Below are positions 7,380-15,719 of a DNA stretch of 55,456 nucleotides, one piece after another. Where the stretch lies: positions 1-55,456 of the forward strand of contig QYZZ01000008.1 in NCBI GenBank assembly GCA_003838145.1, written 5' to 3'. Made by a program: the position numbers and the translations under genes. This DNA is from Tindallia sp. MSAO_Bac2 (GTDB lineage Bacteria; Bacillota; Clostridia; Peptostreptococcales; Tindalliaceae). The first letter of the stretch is position 1, and each line of letters opens with the position of its first letter. The notes beneath the pieces are model-generated. The model did not search any database. It was not told where the DNA came from and saw only the letters and a list, made by a program, of their open reading frames with translations.

Positions 7380-8639
7380 ATGACAAAGACATGCAGCCAG
7401 ATTGTCATTACAACCTTGGGCCGTTTTGACGTCTTTAAGGGTAATACTTCTCTGACAGCTATGCATCCTGGCTCTAAAAAGATCTGGGAGCTTTTTAAAT
7501 TTATGCTGTCTAATAGAAGCCGCTCATTTACCCCCGAGTCGTTGGTGGAGTCATTATGGCCGACGGAAGATTATTCGGATCCCCGGGGCACTTTAAGACG
7601 TCAGATGCATCGCTTACGTCAGGCTCTTGATGAGTCCGGAACTGATAAAGACTGCGGCAATCTTATTCTTTTTAGGAATGGTTACTATCGGTGGAATAAC
7701 GAGTCCGAAACCATTATTGACGCTGAACTGTTTGAAAAAGAGGTTGAACACGCAGACTTCGTTAAGCATTCTGATCCTCAAAAGGCTTTGAAGCACTACA
7801 GGAAGGCTATTGAGCTTTATCAGGGAGAGTATCTTCCGGATTGTTCTGAGCATCAGTGGGTTTTTTCCATTCGAAACCTATACCGACGCCTTTTCCTAAA
7901 AGCCGTTTTATCTGCCGGTGATTTGGTTGATAGCAGCGATGACTACAATGTGTTGCTGCCAATCTGCGAAAAAGCCATCCAGCTGGATTATTACGAAGAA
8001 GATTTTCATTTATTATATATGGAAACATTAATGCGTATTGGCGAGAAAAAAGCAGCTTTGCAACATTACGAACAAGTAACCGGATTCCTATATCATGAAA
8101 TGGGCGTTAAGCCTTCCGGTGCAATGAAAGCCATGTACAAAAAAATTCTTTCAACACACGAAGTGCATCGTTCCATTGATTCTCTTCATACAGAACTCGA
8201 AACCGACAAATTGGCTGAAGCTGCATTTTTTTGCGAGCCGCCAGTGTTTCGGTCAATTTATGAACTGGAGAAGCGACGAAGCGAGCGTAACGGCTATCAG
8301 ACCACCATCGGTCTTGTAACAGTAGGGGCGCCGGACTCACGCAACGTTTCCGAAACTGATAGCGAACTTAAGGATTTTACAACCCACCTGACCCACTCAC
8401 TACGGAAGGGCGATGTTGTAACACGCTGGAATGATAAACAGTTTTTAATTTTATTACCTGGATTATCCGAAGAAATGATGGAAAAGGTTCTCACCAGGAT
8501 TTTGTCGTCCTATAAAAGCAAAAACCTGCTAAACAAACCAGGATTCCCGGTGAATCATGAAATTCGTCAAATTCTCCCGCCACAAACTCCTCCTTTAGTC
8601 CCTATCCGGACGGAAGCTACAGGTCAGAATAAGCAGTAA
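7380..8639 (+). CDS. SARP/BTAD-type transcriptional regulator with GGDEF-like C-terminus
   Basis: A 419-residue protein. Residues about 8-105 form an OmpR-like winged-helix DNA-binding domain (GRFDVFKG, SKKIWELFKFML, LWP, RRQMHRLRQAL). Residues about 110-260 are a bacterial transcriptional activation domain of helical repeats (LPICEKAIQLDYYEEDFHLLYMETLM). The tail (about 275-395) resembles a degenerate nucleotide-cyclase fold: GDVVTRWNDKQFLILLPG sits where R-GD-x-R-x-GGDEF-x-hhLP is expected, with WNDKQF replacing GGDEF, so no cyclase activity is likely. AAGGG precedes the start. It is divergent from the cyclic-di-GMP-controlled gene and may regulate it or its neighbours; that link is positional only. 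Confidence 0.82.
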   Translation: MTKTCSQIVITTLGRFDVFKGNTSLTAMHPGSKKIWELFKFMLSNRSRSFTPESLVESLWPTEDYSDPRGTLRRQMHRLRQALDESGTDKDCGNLILFRNGYYRWNNESETIIDAELFEKEVEHADFVKHSDPQKALKHYRKAIELYQGEYLPDCSEHQWVFSIRNLYRRLFLKAVLSAGDLVDSSDDYNVLLPICEKAIQLDYYEEDFHLLYMETLMRIGEKKAALQHYEQVTGFLYHEMGVKPSGAMKAMYKKILSTHEVHRSIDSLHTELETDKLAEAAFFCEPPVFRSIYELEKRRSERNGYQTTIGLVTVGAPDSRNVSETDSELKDFTTHLTHSLRKGDVVTRWNDKQFLILLPGLSEEMMEKVLTRILSSYKSKNLLNKPGFPVNHEIRQILPPQTPPLVPIRTEATGQNKQ

Positions 8640-8642
8640 AAC

Positions 8643-8673
8643 GACGCTTAGCCAATTTGGTTAAGCGTCTTTT
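8643..8673. terminator. Bidirectional terminator between regulator and sortase
   Basis: An 11-bp stem (8643-8653 with 8659-8669, one G-U pair) has a 5-base loop. It is followed by TTTT on the plus strand and preceded by AAAA, so it can serve both convergent genes. It overlaps the last codons of the sortase gene. Confidence 0.8.
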
Positions 8674-9320
8674 ATGACACCATGAACAATAAGTCGATGT
8701 GTTGCTTCATATATTGGGTCGCAGGTTATCAGCGTTATCACCCGGTCTTTTCGATTCCTGTTCAATACTGAAAGATCATCAGGTTCCACTACCTTTATTT
8801 CATATACTGTATATATAAAAGTGTCTTCCGGTGTGGTCACAATAATTTCGTCACCCAGCTCAACCTCATTCAGACGGTTAAAAAACCTCCCATAGGTGTG
8901 ACTCCTATGAGCCGCTATTGCTGCGTTCCCTATTTCACCAATAGGAGTAGTCCCTTCCATCAATGCAGCTGCTACCCTCAGATTTTCCTGACTGGCTCCC
9001 AATACAACAGGCATTTCTGCATCGATTCCGGGAATTCTGATTGTTCCCAATGGCTCTCCTGATTCGCCTTCCTGAGTTTTAAGCTCAACCTGCTCTTCTT
9101 CTGTCTCACTTTCATAATCAGTAAAAATTTCCTGCAAATTCTCATAGTCTTCAGCAACACTGTCCTCTGCTCCAATGGTTGTTTCATCACTTGTCGTCTG
9201 TTCTTCCATCTGCCTCATCAGCCGTGCCTGCCCAAACCCACCATAAAGATAATTGGCCAGTGGATATAGAGCAATCAGAAGCCCGGCAATAATCAGCAAA
9301 ATCGATATTTTTTTCATCAT
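8661..9320 (-). CDS. Sortase (probably class D type)
   Basis: A 219-residue membrane-anchored transpeptidase: N-terminal helix (about 4-22), an acidic linker (about 40-75) and a sortase barrel. The catalytic His is in AAHRSHTYGRFF, the Cys in TLITCDP and the Arg in THRLIVHG. Sortases join LPxTG-like proteins to peptidoglycan, or act on other surface proteins. A -10 box TATAAT sits at 9351-9356 on this strand, so an upstream ATG at 9350 would lie at the transcript start; the start at 9320, five bases after AGGGG, is preferred. No obvious substrate with a C-terminal sorting signal is encoded here. Class assignment is tentative. Confidence 0.88.
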   Translation of the reverse strand: MMKKISILLIIAGLLIALYPLANYLYGGFGQARLMRQMEEQTTSDETTIGAEDSVAEDYENLQEIFTDYESETEEEQVELKTQEGESGEPLGTIRIPGIDAEMPVVLGASQENLRVAAALMEGTTPIGEIGNAAIAAHRSHTYGRFFNRLNEVELGDEIIVTTPEDTFIYTVYEIKVVEPDDLSVLNRNRKDRVITLITCDPIYEATHRLIVHGVIKDA

Positions 9321-9356
9321 AAACACCCCTGCAAATAGTATCTTTGACATATTATA

Positions 9357-9681
9357 GTCAATATCCTTATTGGCAACCTTATAGCACTATTATTAATTTA
9401 ATATATTAATACCCAATTATCAAATAATTATTTGATCTTTAATAACTCTGACGCTATTTTTTCAGTTGTCACCGTATTCATAAGCAGCCTTTTATATATA
9501 TCCACAAATATCTATGCAAACTCACTCCAGATCGAGTTGTTTCAATACATTGGTCCCATTTTTCCTTTTCGTTTATTTTTTATCAATTTTTTTAATAATT
9601 TTATTATCGCTGAGAGTGAAATTTCCCAATGGTTTCAGGTTTTTTCAAACTTCTCTTCCGGACTGTTTTGCTCTTAACCAT
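9357..9681. other. AT-rich intergenic stretch, nothing recognised
   Basis: This lies between the divergent sortase and electron-bifurcation genes. It is rich in T-runs. One 81-codon frame (9432-9677) has a hydrophobic low-complexity product and no ribosome site, so I do not call it a gene. Confidence 0.5.
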
Positions 9682-9711
9682 ATGACTAAATTCACTATCT
9701 TATGGTATAAT
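9682..9711 (+). promoter_or_regulatory. Promoter of the stn-like operon
   Basis: -35 ATGACT (9682-9687) and an extended -10, TGGTATAAT (TATAAT at 9706-9711), are spaced by 18 bases. It lies about 40 bases before the first gene's start. Confidence 0.65.
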
Positions 9712-9753
9712 TCTAGTTAGTTCTGTGAAAATATACAAAAGGAGTGATATTGA

Positions 9754-10293
9754 ATGCAATGTTGTGGAGGAAATGGCCCTCAGGCTCCGGATCAAACAAT
9801 TTCCGGCGCTGATTTATCCTTGCTGGAACCCGTATTGGATCAATACAAGGGCAAACCCGGAAGTCTTATCACGATTTTACAAAAAGCCCAGGACATTTAT
9901 GGTTATTTGCCTATTGATGTGTTGGATCATATTTCTGAGGAAACCGGCATCAAGGCGCCAGATGTTTACGGAGTCGCTACTTTTTATACCCAGTTCAGGC
10001 TGGAGCCTATCGGAAAATATCTTATTATGCTCTGCATGGGAACTGCTTGCCACGTAAACGGTGCAGGACCGGTTTATGATGCTATATGTGATGAATTAAA
10101 AATCCTTGATGGAGAAACAACGGAAGATGGTTTGTTCACACTGAATAACGTTGCCTGTCTCGGATGTTGCAGTCTCTCTCCTGTTATGATGATTAACGGA
10201 GAAACCCATGCAAAATTAACGCCGGACAGCACACGTAAAATCCTGCGTGAATTGCGCAAGTATGACAAAGAACAAGCAGGTAAGGAGGCATAG
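9754..10293 (+). CDS. stnA: NuoE/HydC-like [2Fe-2S] subunit of a bifurcating oxidoreductase
   Basis: A 179-residue thioredoxin-fold [2Fe-2S] protein like NuoE of complex I and HydC of bifurcating hydrogenases. The helical N-terminal part (GSLITILQKAQDIYGYLP) is followed by cluster ligands in CMGTACHVNG and CLGCC. It passes electrons between the FMN subunit and partner clusters. The start has AAAGGAG seven bases upstream. The next gene starts two bases after its stop, so subunits are made together. The stn name rests on the whole three-gene layout (NuoE, NuoF, GltD-FDH-like fusion) matching the Sporomusa-type Nfn complex; as a single gene it could equally be called nuoE- or hydC-like. Confidence 0.8.
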   Translation: MQCCGGNGPQAPDQTISGADLSLLEPVLDQYKGKPGSLITILQKAQDIYGYLPIDVLDHISEETGIKAPDVYGVATFYTQFRLEPIGKYLIMLCMGTACHVNGAGPVYDAICDELKILDGETTEDGLFTLNNVACLGCCSLSPVMMINGETHAKLTPDSTRKILRELRKYDKEQAGKEA

Positions 10294-10295
10294 AT

Positions 10296-12047
10296 ATGAG
10301 AATTGTTGTGGGTCAGGGCAGCTGCGGTATTGCGGCAGGTGCCAGTAAAGTCAGCGAAGCCTTTGAGCGCGAAATTGAATCCCGTAATGCACCGGTTAAG
10401 CTGGAGCTTACAGGTTGCTGTGGTACCTGTTATCTTGAACCGGTAGTGGATATATACGATGATAACAACGAGAAAAGAACCTATGTAATGGTAACGCCAG
10501 AAATGGCAGGCGAAATAATCGATGTTGAACTGCATGGAAAAGCTCCTGTAGAGAGTTCACGAATCAGCGATGAAGACCTTGAAGCACAGGAAAAACAAAA
10601 AAAAGTTGCTCTGCAAAATGCCGGTCATATAAACCCGGAAGATATCGACGAATACATTGAAAAAGAAGGCTATAAAGCCATTGAGCGATGTCTGAAAGAA
10701 ATGACACCTGCTGAAGTCATTGAAGAAATTAAAGTGTCTGGACTTCGAGGCCGTGGTGGAGCCGGTTTTCCTACCTGGTTTAAATGGAATGCCGCTTACC
10801 AGCAGCAATCAACTCCCAAGTACATGGTTTGTAATGCGGATGAAGGAGATCCGGGAGCCTTTATGGACAGAAGTATCCTGGAGGGTGATCCTCATGGCGT
10901 GATTGAAGGTATGATGATTGGTGGCTATGCCATGGGAGCAAACGAAGGTGTTTTTTATGTTCGTGCCGAATATCCCTTAGCTATCAAGCGTTTGGAAATC
11001 GCTATAGAGCAGGCGCGGGAAAGAGGTATTTTAGGGAAAAATATTATGGGGTCCGGCTTTGACTTTGATCTTTGGATTAAAGCCGGTGCCGGTGCATTTG
11101 TATGCGGTGAGGAAACAGCTCTGATCGCATCCCTTGAAGGCGAGAGAGGAATGCCTCGATTGAAACCGCCATTCCCTGCACAGAAAGGTTTCTGGCAGCA
11201 GCCTACAAATATTAACAACGTTGAGACTCTGGCAAATGTTCCCTGGATTTTCCGCAATGGCGGGGCTGCTTTCGCTGCCATGGGAACTGAAAAAAGTAAG
11301 GGTACAAAGGTTTTTGCTCTTGCCGGTAAAACGAAAAAAGGCGGCCTGGTGGAAATTCCCATGGGTCTTACGCTTCGTGAAGTAATTTACGACATCGGTG
11401 GTGGCATCCTCGATGACAAAGAGTTTAAAGCTGTTCAGATGGGTGGCCCTTCCGGAGGATGCATACCGGCTCAGTTATTGGACACACCAGTTGATTATGA
11501 ATCCATTACAAAAACCGGCGCAATTATGGGTTCCGGTGGTATGGTAGTTATGGATGAAACAACCTGTATGGTTGGTATGGCCAGATTTTTCCTTGACTTT
11601 ACCCGTAAGGAGTCCTGTGGAAAATGCATTCATTGCCGTATGGGTACCAAGAGAATGCTGGAAATTCTTACCCGCATTACTGAAGGAGAAGGCAAGGAAG
11701 GCGATATTGAATTACTGGAGGAATTATGTGAACGGGTTAAGGAAGGTTCCCTGTGTGCTTTAGGTGGAACGGCACCTAACCCGGTATTAACCACACTCAA
11801 GTATTTCCGAGATGAATACGAAGCACATATATATGAACAAAAGTGTCCTGCTCATCAGTGCACACAGCTTCTCACCTATACTGTCTCAGAAACCGCCTGT
11901 GTTGGCTGTGGCATCTGTAAAAAGAACTGTCCAACGGATGCTATTTCCGGGGAAAATAAGGAAGTTCACGTCATTCATCAGGATCTTTGCATCAAATGTG
12001 GTAAGTGTAAAACCGTCTGTCCTTTCAAGGCAATTGACGTAGAATAA
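10296..12047 (+). CDS. stnB: NuoF/HydB-like FMN and NADH-binding subunit
   Basis: A 583-residue flavoprotein. An N-terminal thioredoxin-like [2Fe-2S] domain (about 1-90, GCCGTCYLEP) is followed by the NuoF core: the glycine-rich NADH/FMN site RGRGGAGFPTWFKW with NADEGDPGAFMDR, then ESCGKCIHCRMGTKRM plus a distal Cys for the N3-type [4Fe-4S] cluster. Two C-terminal ferredoxin clusters follow (CVGCGICKKNCP and CIKCGKCKTVCP). This is the layout of HydB-type subunits, where FMN is thought to be the bifurcating or NADH site and the extra clusters serve ferredoxin. AAGGAGG precedes the start; the large subunit follows after 20 bp. Confidence 0.85.
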   Translation: MRIVVGQGSCGIAAGASKVSEAFEREIESRNAPVKLELTGCCGTCYLEPVVDIYDDNNEKRTYVMVTPEMAGEIIDVELHGKAPVESSRISDEDLEAQEKQKKVALQNAGHINPEDIDEYIEKEGYKAIERCLKEMTPAEVIEEIKVSGLRGRGGAGFPTWFKWNAAYQQQSTPKYMVCNADEGDPGAFMDRSILEGDPHGVIEGMMIGGYAMGANEGVFYVRAEYPLAIKRLEIAIEQARERGILGKNIMGSGFDFDLWIKAGAGAFVCGEETALIASLEGERGMPRLKPPFPAQKGFWQQPTNINNVETLANVPWIFRNGGAAFAAMGTEKSKGTKVFALAGKTKKGGLVEIPMGLTLREVIYDIGGGILDDKEFKAVQMGGPSGGCIPAQLLDTPVDYESITKTGAIMGSGGMVVMDETTCMVGMARFFLDFTRKESCGKCIHCRMGTKRMLEILTRITEGEGKEGDIELLEELCERVKEGSLCALGGTAPNPVLTTLKYFRDEYEAHIYEQKCPAHQCTQLLTYTVSETACVGCGICKKNCPTDAISGENKEVHVIHQDLCIKCGKCKTVCPFKAIDVE

Positions 12048-12067
12048 GGAATAGGGGTGAAAAAAGC

Positions 12068-15000
12068 ATGTCTGTGATCAGATTAAATATAAACGGAAAA
12101 GAAGTTACAGGGCAGAGCGGACAAACCATTCTCAATGTTGCCCGTGAAAATGGTATCGAGATTCCAACCCTCTGCTATGATGATCGAATGAAAATTTATG
12201 GTTCCTGCGGCCTTTGTATTGTTGAAGTGGAAGGAATTCCAAAGCTGCTGAGAGCCTGTGCAACGGAAATCGGCCAGGATATGGTTGTGATTACCAATTC
12301 TGAAAAAATTAAGGCTAACCGAAAGATCGCTCTGGAACTGTTACTGACAGACCACACTGGCGATTGCAGACCTCCATGCGTCCTTGAATGTCCGGGAAAA
12401 ACGGATTGCCAGGGATATGTAGGTCTAATTGCCAACGGAGAATACAAAGAATCTTTAAAGCTTATAAAAGAGCAATTGCCACTCCCAGCTTCTATCGGTC
12501 GTGTCTGTCCTCATCCGTGTGAAGATGCATGCCGAAGAGAACTGAAGGATGAGCCGGTGGCCATTGCCTGGCACAAACGGTTTGTTGCTGATATTGATTT
12601 GCAGGATCCGGAAGTGTTTATACCTGAAATCAAGGATCCCAGTGGTAAAAAAATTGCTGTCGTAGGTGGTGGTCCCGGTGGTCTTTCAACTGCTTATTAC
12701 TTGCTACAGGAAGGACATGAAGTTACTATTTACGATATGATGCCTGAAATGGGCGGTATGCTTAAGTACGGCATTCCTCAGTATCGTCTTCCAAAAGATG
12801 TTCTCAACCAGGAAATTAACATCATCGAAAAAATGGGTGCTAAAATGGTTAATAATGTTAGAATTGGACAGGACCTGACTCTGGATTATCTGCGCGCCAA
12901 TAATGACGCTGTTTACCTGTCTATAGGTTGCTGGGAAAGCTCTCCAATGAAGTGTAAAGGCGAAGATCTGGAGGGTGTTATTGGTGGTATTCACTTCCTG
13001 CGGGATGTAGTTGAGAATAAACCGGTAAAAATCGGCAAAAAAGTGGCGGTCATTGGTGGCGGAAATACAGCGATGGATGCTTGCCGAACTGCCGTCCGGC
13101 TTGGTGCTGATGAGGTTTATAATCTTTACAGAAGAACCAGGGAAGAGATGCCTGCAGAAGAAATTGAAATTGTGGAAGCTGAAGAGGAAGGTGTTATCTT
13201 TAAATTCCTTGTTAGTCCATTGGAAGTTATGGGAGCAGATGGAAAAGTTGATAAAATCCGTCTACAGAAAATGGAGCTGGGAGAACCGGATGCCAGTGGC
13301 AGAAGACGACCTGTTCCTATTGAAGGAGAAGAGGAAATCCTCGAGCTGGATTCAGTCATCGTTGCTATTGGACAGTATGTTAATGTTGAAGGCTTCGAAG
13401 CCCTGGAGCGAACAAAGTGGGATACCATCGTTTCAGACGAAAAAACTTTTTCCACCAGTATACCAGGCGTATTTGCCGGCGGGGATGCCATTAACGACAA
13501 TTTAAAAATAGCTATCCAAGCCATCGGAGATGGTAAAATAGCATCCCAGGTCATTCATGAGTACGTAAATGGTGTTCAGGTTCGTTATGAAAAGCCATAT
13601 CTGGTAACCCGCGACCCGGAAGATGTAAAGGTGGAAGAGTTTGCCCATCGTGAAAAAGCAAACCGCCCTCCTATGGCACATTTATCGCCGGAGTTCCGCA
13701 GACAGAATTTTGAAGAAGTTGGGCTTGGATTTACTCCGGAACAGGCCATCGAAGATGCTAAACGCTGTTTAGAGTGCGGCTGTCATGATTATTTCGAGTG
13801 TAAGCTTCTGGATTACTCCAACGACTATGACGTTGAGCCTGATCGTTTGGCCGGTGAAATTCATCATCGTCATGTTGAAAACAATCATCCCTTCATCGAC
13901 AGAAATCCTGATAAATGTATTCTGTGCGGCCTCTGTGTTCGAGTTTGCAGCGAGGTAATGGACGTAACAGCACTGGGATTGGTGGACAGAGGTTTTGACA
14001 CTATCGTAAAACCTGCAATGGACCGACCATTAAAGGATACTGATTGTATTTCCTGCGGTCAGTGTGTTGATGTCTGCCCAACCGGAGCATTGCAGGAACG
14101 TTTGCTGATAAATAAGTCGGTTCCTGTTGAAACAGATCAGATCAATACACTTTGTGGCTACTGCAGCGTTGGCTGCGAGAACACATTAGAAGTTCGAGGC
14201 GGTATGCTGGTAAGATCATTACCTAAGCTTGACAGTCCTGCTTCCGGAGGCCTGCTCTGCGTTAAAGGCCGCTTTGGTTTTGATATGGCTCAAAAGAATG
14301 ATCGAATCACCACACCTATGATTCGGAAAGACGGAAAACTGGTTGAAGCAAGCTGGGATGAAGCGTTGTTGCTGACAGCAAAGAAAGCTCAGGGACTGGG
14401 TTTCCAAAACGGTTTTGATGCTGTTGGCCTTACAGTTTCAGATCATTGGACTAACGAAGAAGTATATGCTGCCAAGCGTTTTGCTCACGAAGTACTTCAC
14501 ACACCTTGGTTTGGTTCTTTAAACAGAAGAGCTGACGGCTTACAGAATGTATTGGGCTTCGATGCATCTCCAAATACGCTGGAAGAAGTTCTTAGAACAC
14601 AGGTTATCCTGCTGGTAGGTTCACAAATTATGCGTGATCATGCAATGGCCGGCATTAAAGTGCGGCAGGCAGTACAAGAAAATGGCGCTAAACTGGTAAC
14701 CATCAACCCTTGCTCCACGAAAGCAGACGAATGGGCCACCATGAAAGTCAATCCGGAAAACCAGCTTTCTTTCCTTAAGGAAATAGCTTCAGCTCTTATT
14801 GAAATGGGATGTCAGCCTAAAAATGCAGAAGGTTTTGAGCCCCTGAAAGAAAGCCTTAAAGATGTAAAGCCAGGTGAAGAAGCGAAGAGAATTGCAGAAA
14901 TGTATAAAAATGCGAAATCTGCCATGATCGTCTTTGACGGTAAAATGCTGACAGCAGAAGCCGAAATAATGCTTGCTAATATTGCTGTTTTGTCTGGTCA

Positions 15001-15655
15001 TATTGGAGCGCCCAGACGAGGGATTTTAAAGCTTCAGCCTCAAAATAACAGTCAGGCACTGCCGCTAATTGGCGCAGACAAAGATGCTGATTCAATTATG
15101 AAGGCCATCAAAGATCAGCAGTTAAGAGGTCTTTTAGTATTAGGAGAAGACTTGCCAGCTGATGAATTAAAAAATCTGGAATTTCTGATGGTGATGGATT
15201 CACATCTGACTGAAACTGCTCAATTGGCTGACGTAGTTCTTCCTTCAGCAACCTATGCAGAATCTGACGGTACGTATACCAGCTTTGAACGTCGTATACA
15301 GCCTTTGGCCAAGGCTCTTCAGCCAGCTCAGTCCATGGAAAACTGGGAAGTAATGGCCAAGATGGCAGCCATCCTGCGCAAACCCTTCAGATACGAAACC
15401 ACTGAAGATATCACGACAGATCTGGCCATCAATGTTACTGGCTATCAGGGAATTCAGTACATGAATGGTGAACCGGCATTCTGGCCACTGGGACAGTCAC
15501 CCGTTTTATATACAGAAGGCTTTGGATTTGAAGATCAAAAAGCCAGGTTGCAGCAAACAGCTGACGCCCCCTTGTTCCAGGAAGCTATTTCGACTCATTA
15601 TATTACAAATCTCTTTATGAAAAAACTGGAAGAAGAAGGCTTGGATCGCTGCTAA
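12068..15655 (+). CDS. stnC: GltD/NfnB-FDH-like fusion, large subunit of Stn-type transhydrogenase
   Basis: A 1195-residue fusion. In order: NuoG-like [2Fe-2S] domain (about 1-80), His-Cys3 [4Fe-4S] segment (about 95-118), GltD/NfnB-like flavoprotein (about 120-540; FAD motif GGGPGGLSTAYYL, NADPH motif GGGNTAMDA with YRRTREEMPA), two ferredoxin clusters (CILCGLCVRVC, CISCGQCVDVCP) and a formate-dehydrogenase/NuoG-like domain from about 693 (CGYCSVGC, then GLLCVKGRFG). Where FDH has Sec or Cys, alignment by eye gives Ala (NRRAD), and the C-terminal pterin-binding domain is missing. FDH activity is therefore unlikely. With the two preceding genes this fits ferredoxin-linked NADH/NADPH transhydrogenation as in Stn; reaction direction is inference. 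Confidence 0.75.
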   Translation: MSVIRLNINGKEVTGQSGQTILNVARENGIEIPTLCYDDRMKIYGSCGLCIVEVEGIPKLLRACATEIGQDMVVITNSEKIKANRKIALELLLTDHTGDCRPPCVLECPGKTDCQGYVGLIANGEYKESLKLIKEQLPLPASIGRVCPHPCEDACRRELKDEPVAIAWHKRFVADIDLQDPEVFIPEIKDPSGKKIAVVGGGPGGLSTAYYLLQEGHEVTIYDMMPEMGGMLKYGIPQYRLPKDVLNQEINIIEKMGAKMVNNVRIGQDLTLDYLRANNDAVYLSIGCWESSPMKCKGEDLEGVIGGIHFLRDVVENKPVKIGKKVAVIGGGNTAMDACRTAVRLGADEVYNLYRRTREEMPAEEIEIVEAEEEGVIFKFLVSPLEVMGADGKVDKIRLQKMELGEPDASGRRRPVPIEGEEEILELDSVIVAIGQYVNVEGFEALERTKWDTIVSDEKTFSTSIPGVFAGGDAINDNLKIAIQAIGDGKIASQVIHEYVNGVQVRYEKPYLVTRDPEDVKVEEFAHREKANRPPMAHLSPEFRRQNFEEVGLGFTPEQAIEDAKRCLECGCHDYFECKLLDYSNDYDVEPDRLAGEIHHRHVENNHPFIDRNPDKCILCGLCVRVCSEVMDVTALGLVDRGFDTIVKPAMDRPLKDTDCISCGQCVDVCPTGALQERLLINKSVPVETDQINTLCGYCSVGCENTLEVRGGMLVRSLPKLDSPASGGLLCVKGRFGFDMAQKNDRITTPMIRKDGKLVEASWDEALLLTAKKAQGLGFQNGFDAVGLTVSDHWTNEEVYAAKRFAHEVLHTPWFGSLNRRADGLQNVLGFDASPNTLEEVLRTQVILLVGSQIMRDHAMAGIKVRQAVQENGAKLVTINPCSTKADEWATMKVNPENQLSFLKEIASALIEMGCQPKNAEGFEPLKESLKDVKPGEEAKRIAEMYKNAKSAMIVFDGKMLTAEAEIMLANIAVLSGHIGAPRRGILKLQPQNNSQALPLIGADKDADSIMKAIKDQQLRGLLVLGEDLPADELKNLEFLMVMDSHLTETAQLADVVLPSATYAESDGTYTSFERRIQPLAKALQPAQSMENWEVMAKMAAILRKPFRYETTEDITTDLAINVTGYQGIQYMNGEPAFWPLGQSPVLYTEGFGFEDQKARLQQTADAPLFQEAISTHYITNLFMKKLEEEGLDRC

Positions 15656-15687
15656 GTTCATAGTCAAAGAATAATGGCTTTCAAAAA

Positions 15688-15719
15688 GGCAAAACCCGGT
15701 CAATGGGTTTTGCCTTTTT
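15688..15719. terminator. Bidirectional terminator between stn-like operon and aroB
   Basis: A perfect 10-bp stem (15688-15697 with 15705-15714) has a 7-base loop. T5 follows on the plus strand and A5 precedes, so it can end both the plus-strand operon and the minus-strand aro operon. Confidence 0.9.

Noticed and set aside
9432-9677. 81-codon frame in the AT-rich gap before the stn-like operon
   Set aside because: Low-complexity hydrophobic product, no ribosome site, and it lies upstream of the operon promoter.
12068-15655. Annotation as formate dehydrogenase alpha subunit
   Set aside because: By alignment the Sec/Cys ligand position is Ala, the C-terminal pterin domain is missing, and a GltD/NfnB flavoprotein is fused in the middle.
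9754-15655. Electron-bifurcating [FeFe]-hydrogenase HydABC
   Set aside because: No H-cluster motifs are present in the third gene or nearby; the large subunit is a GltD/FDH-like fusion instead.
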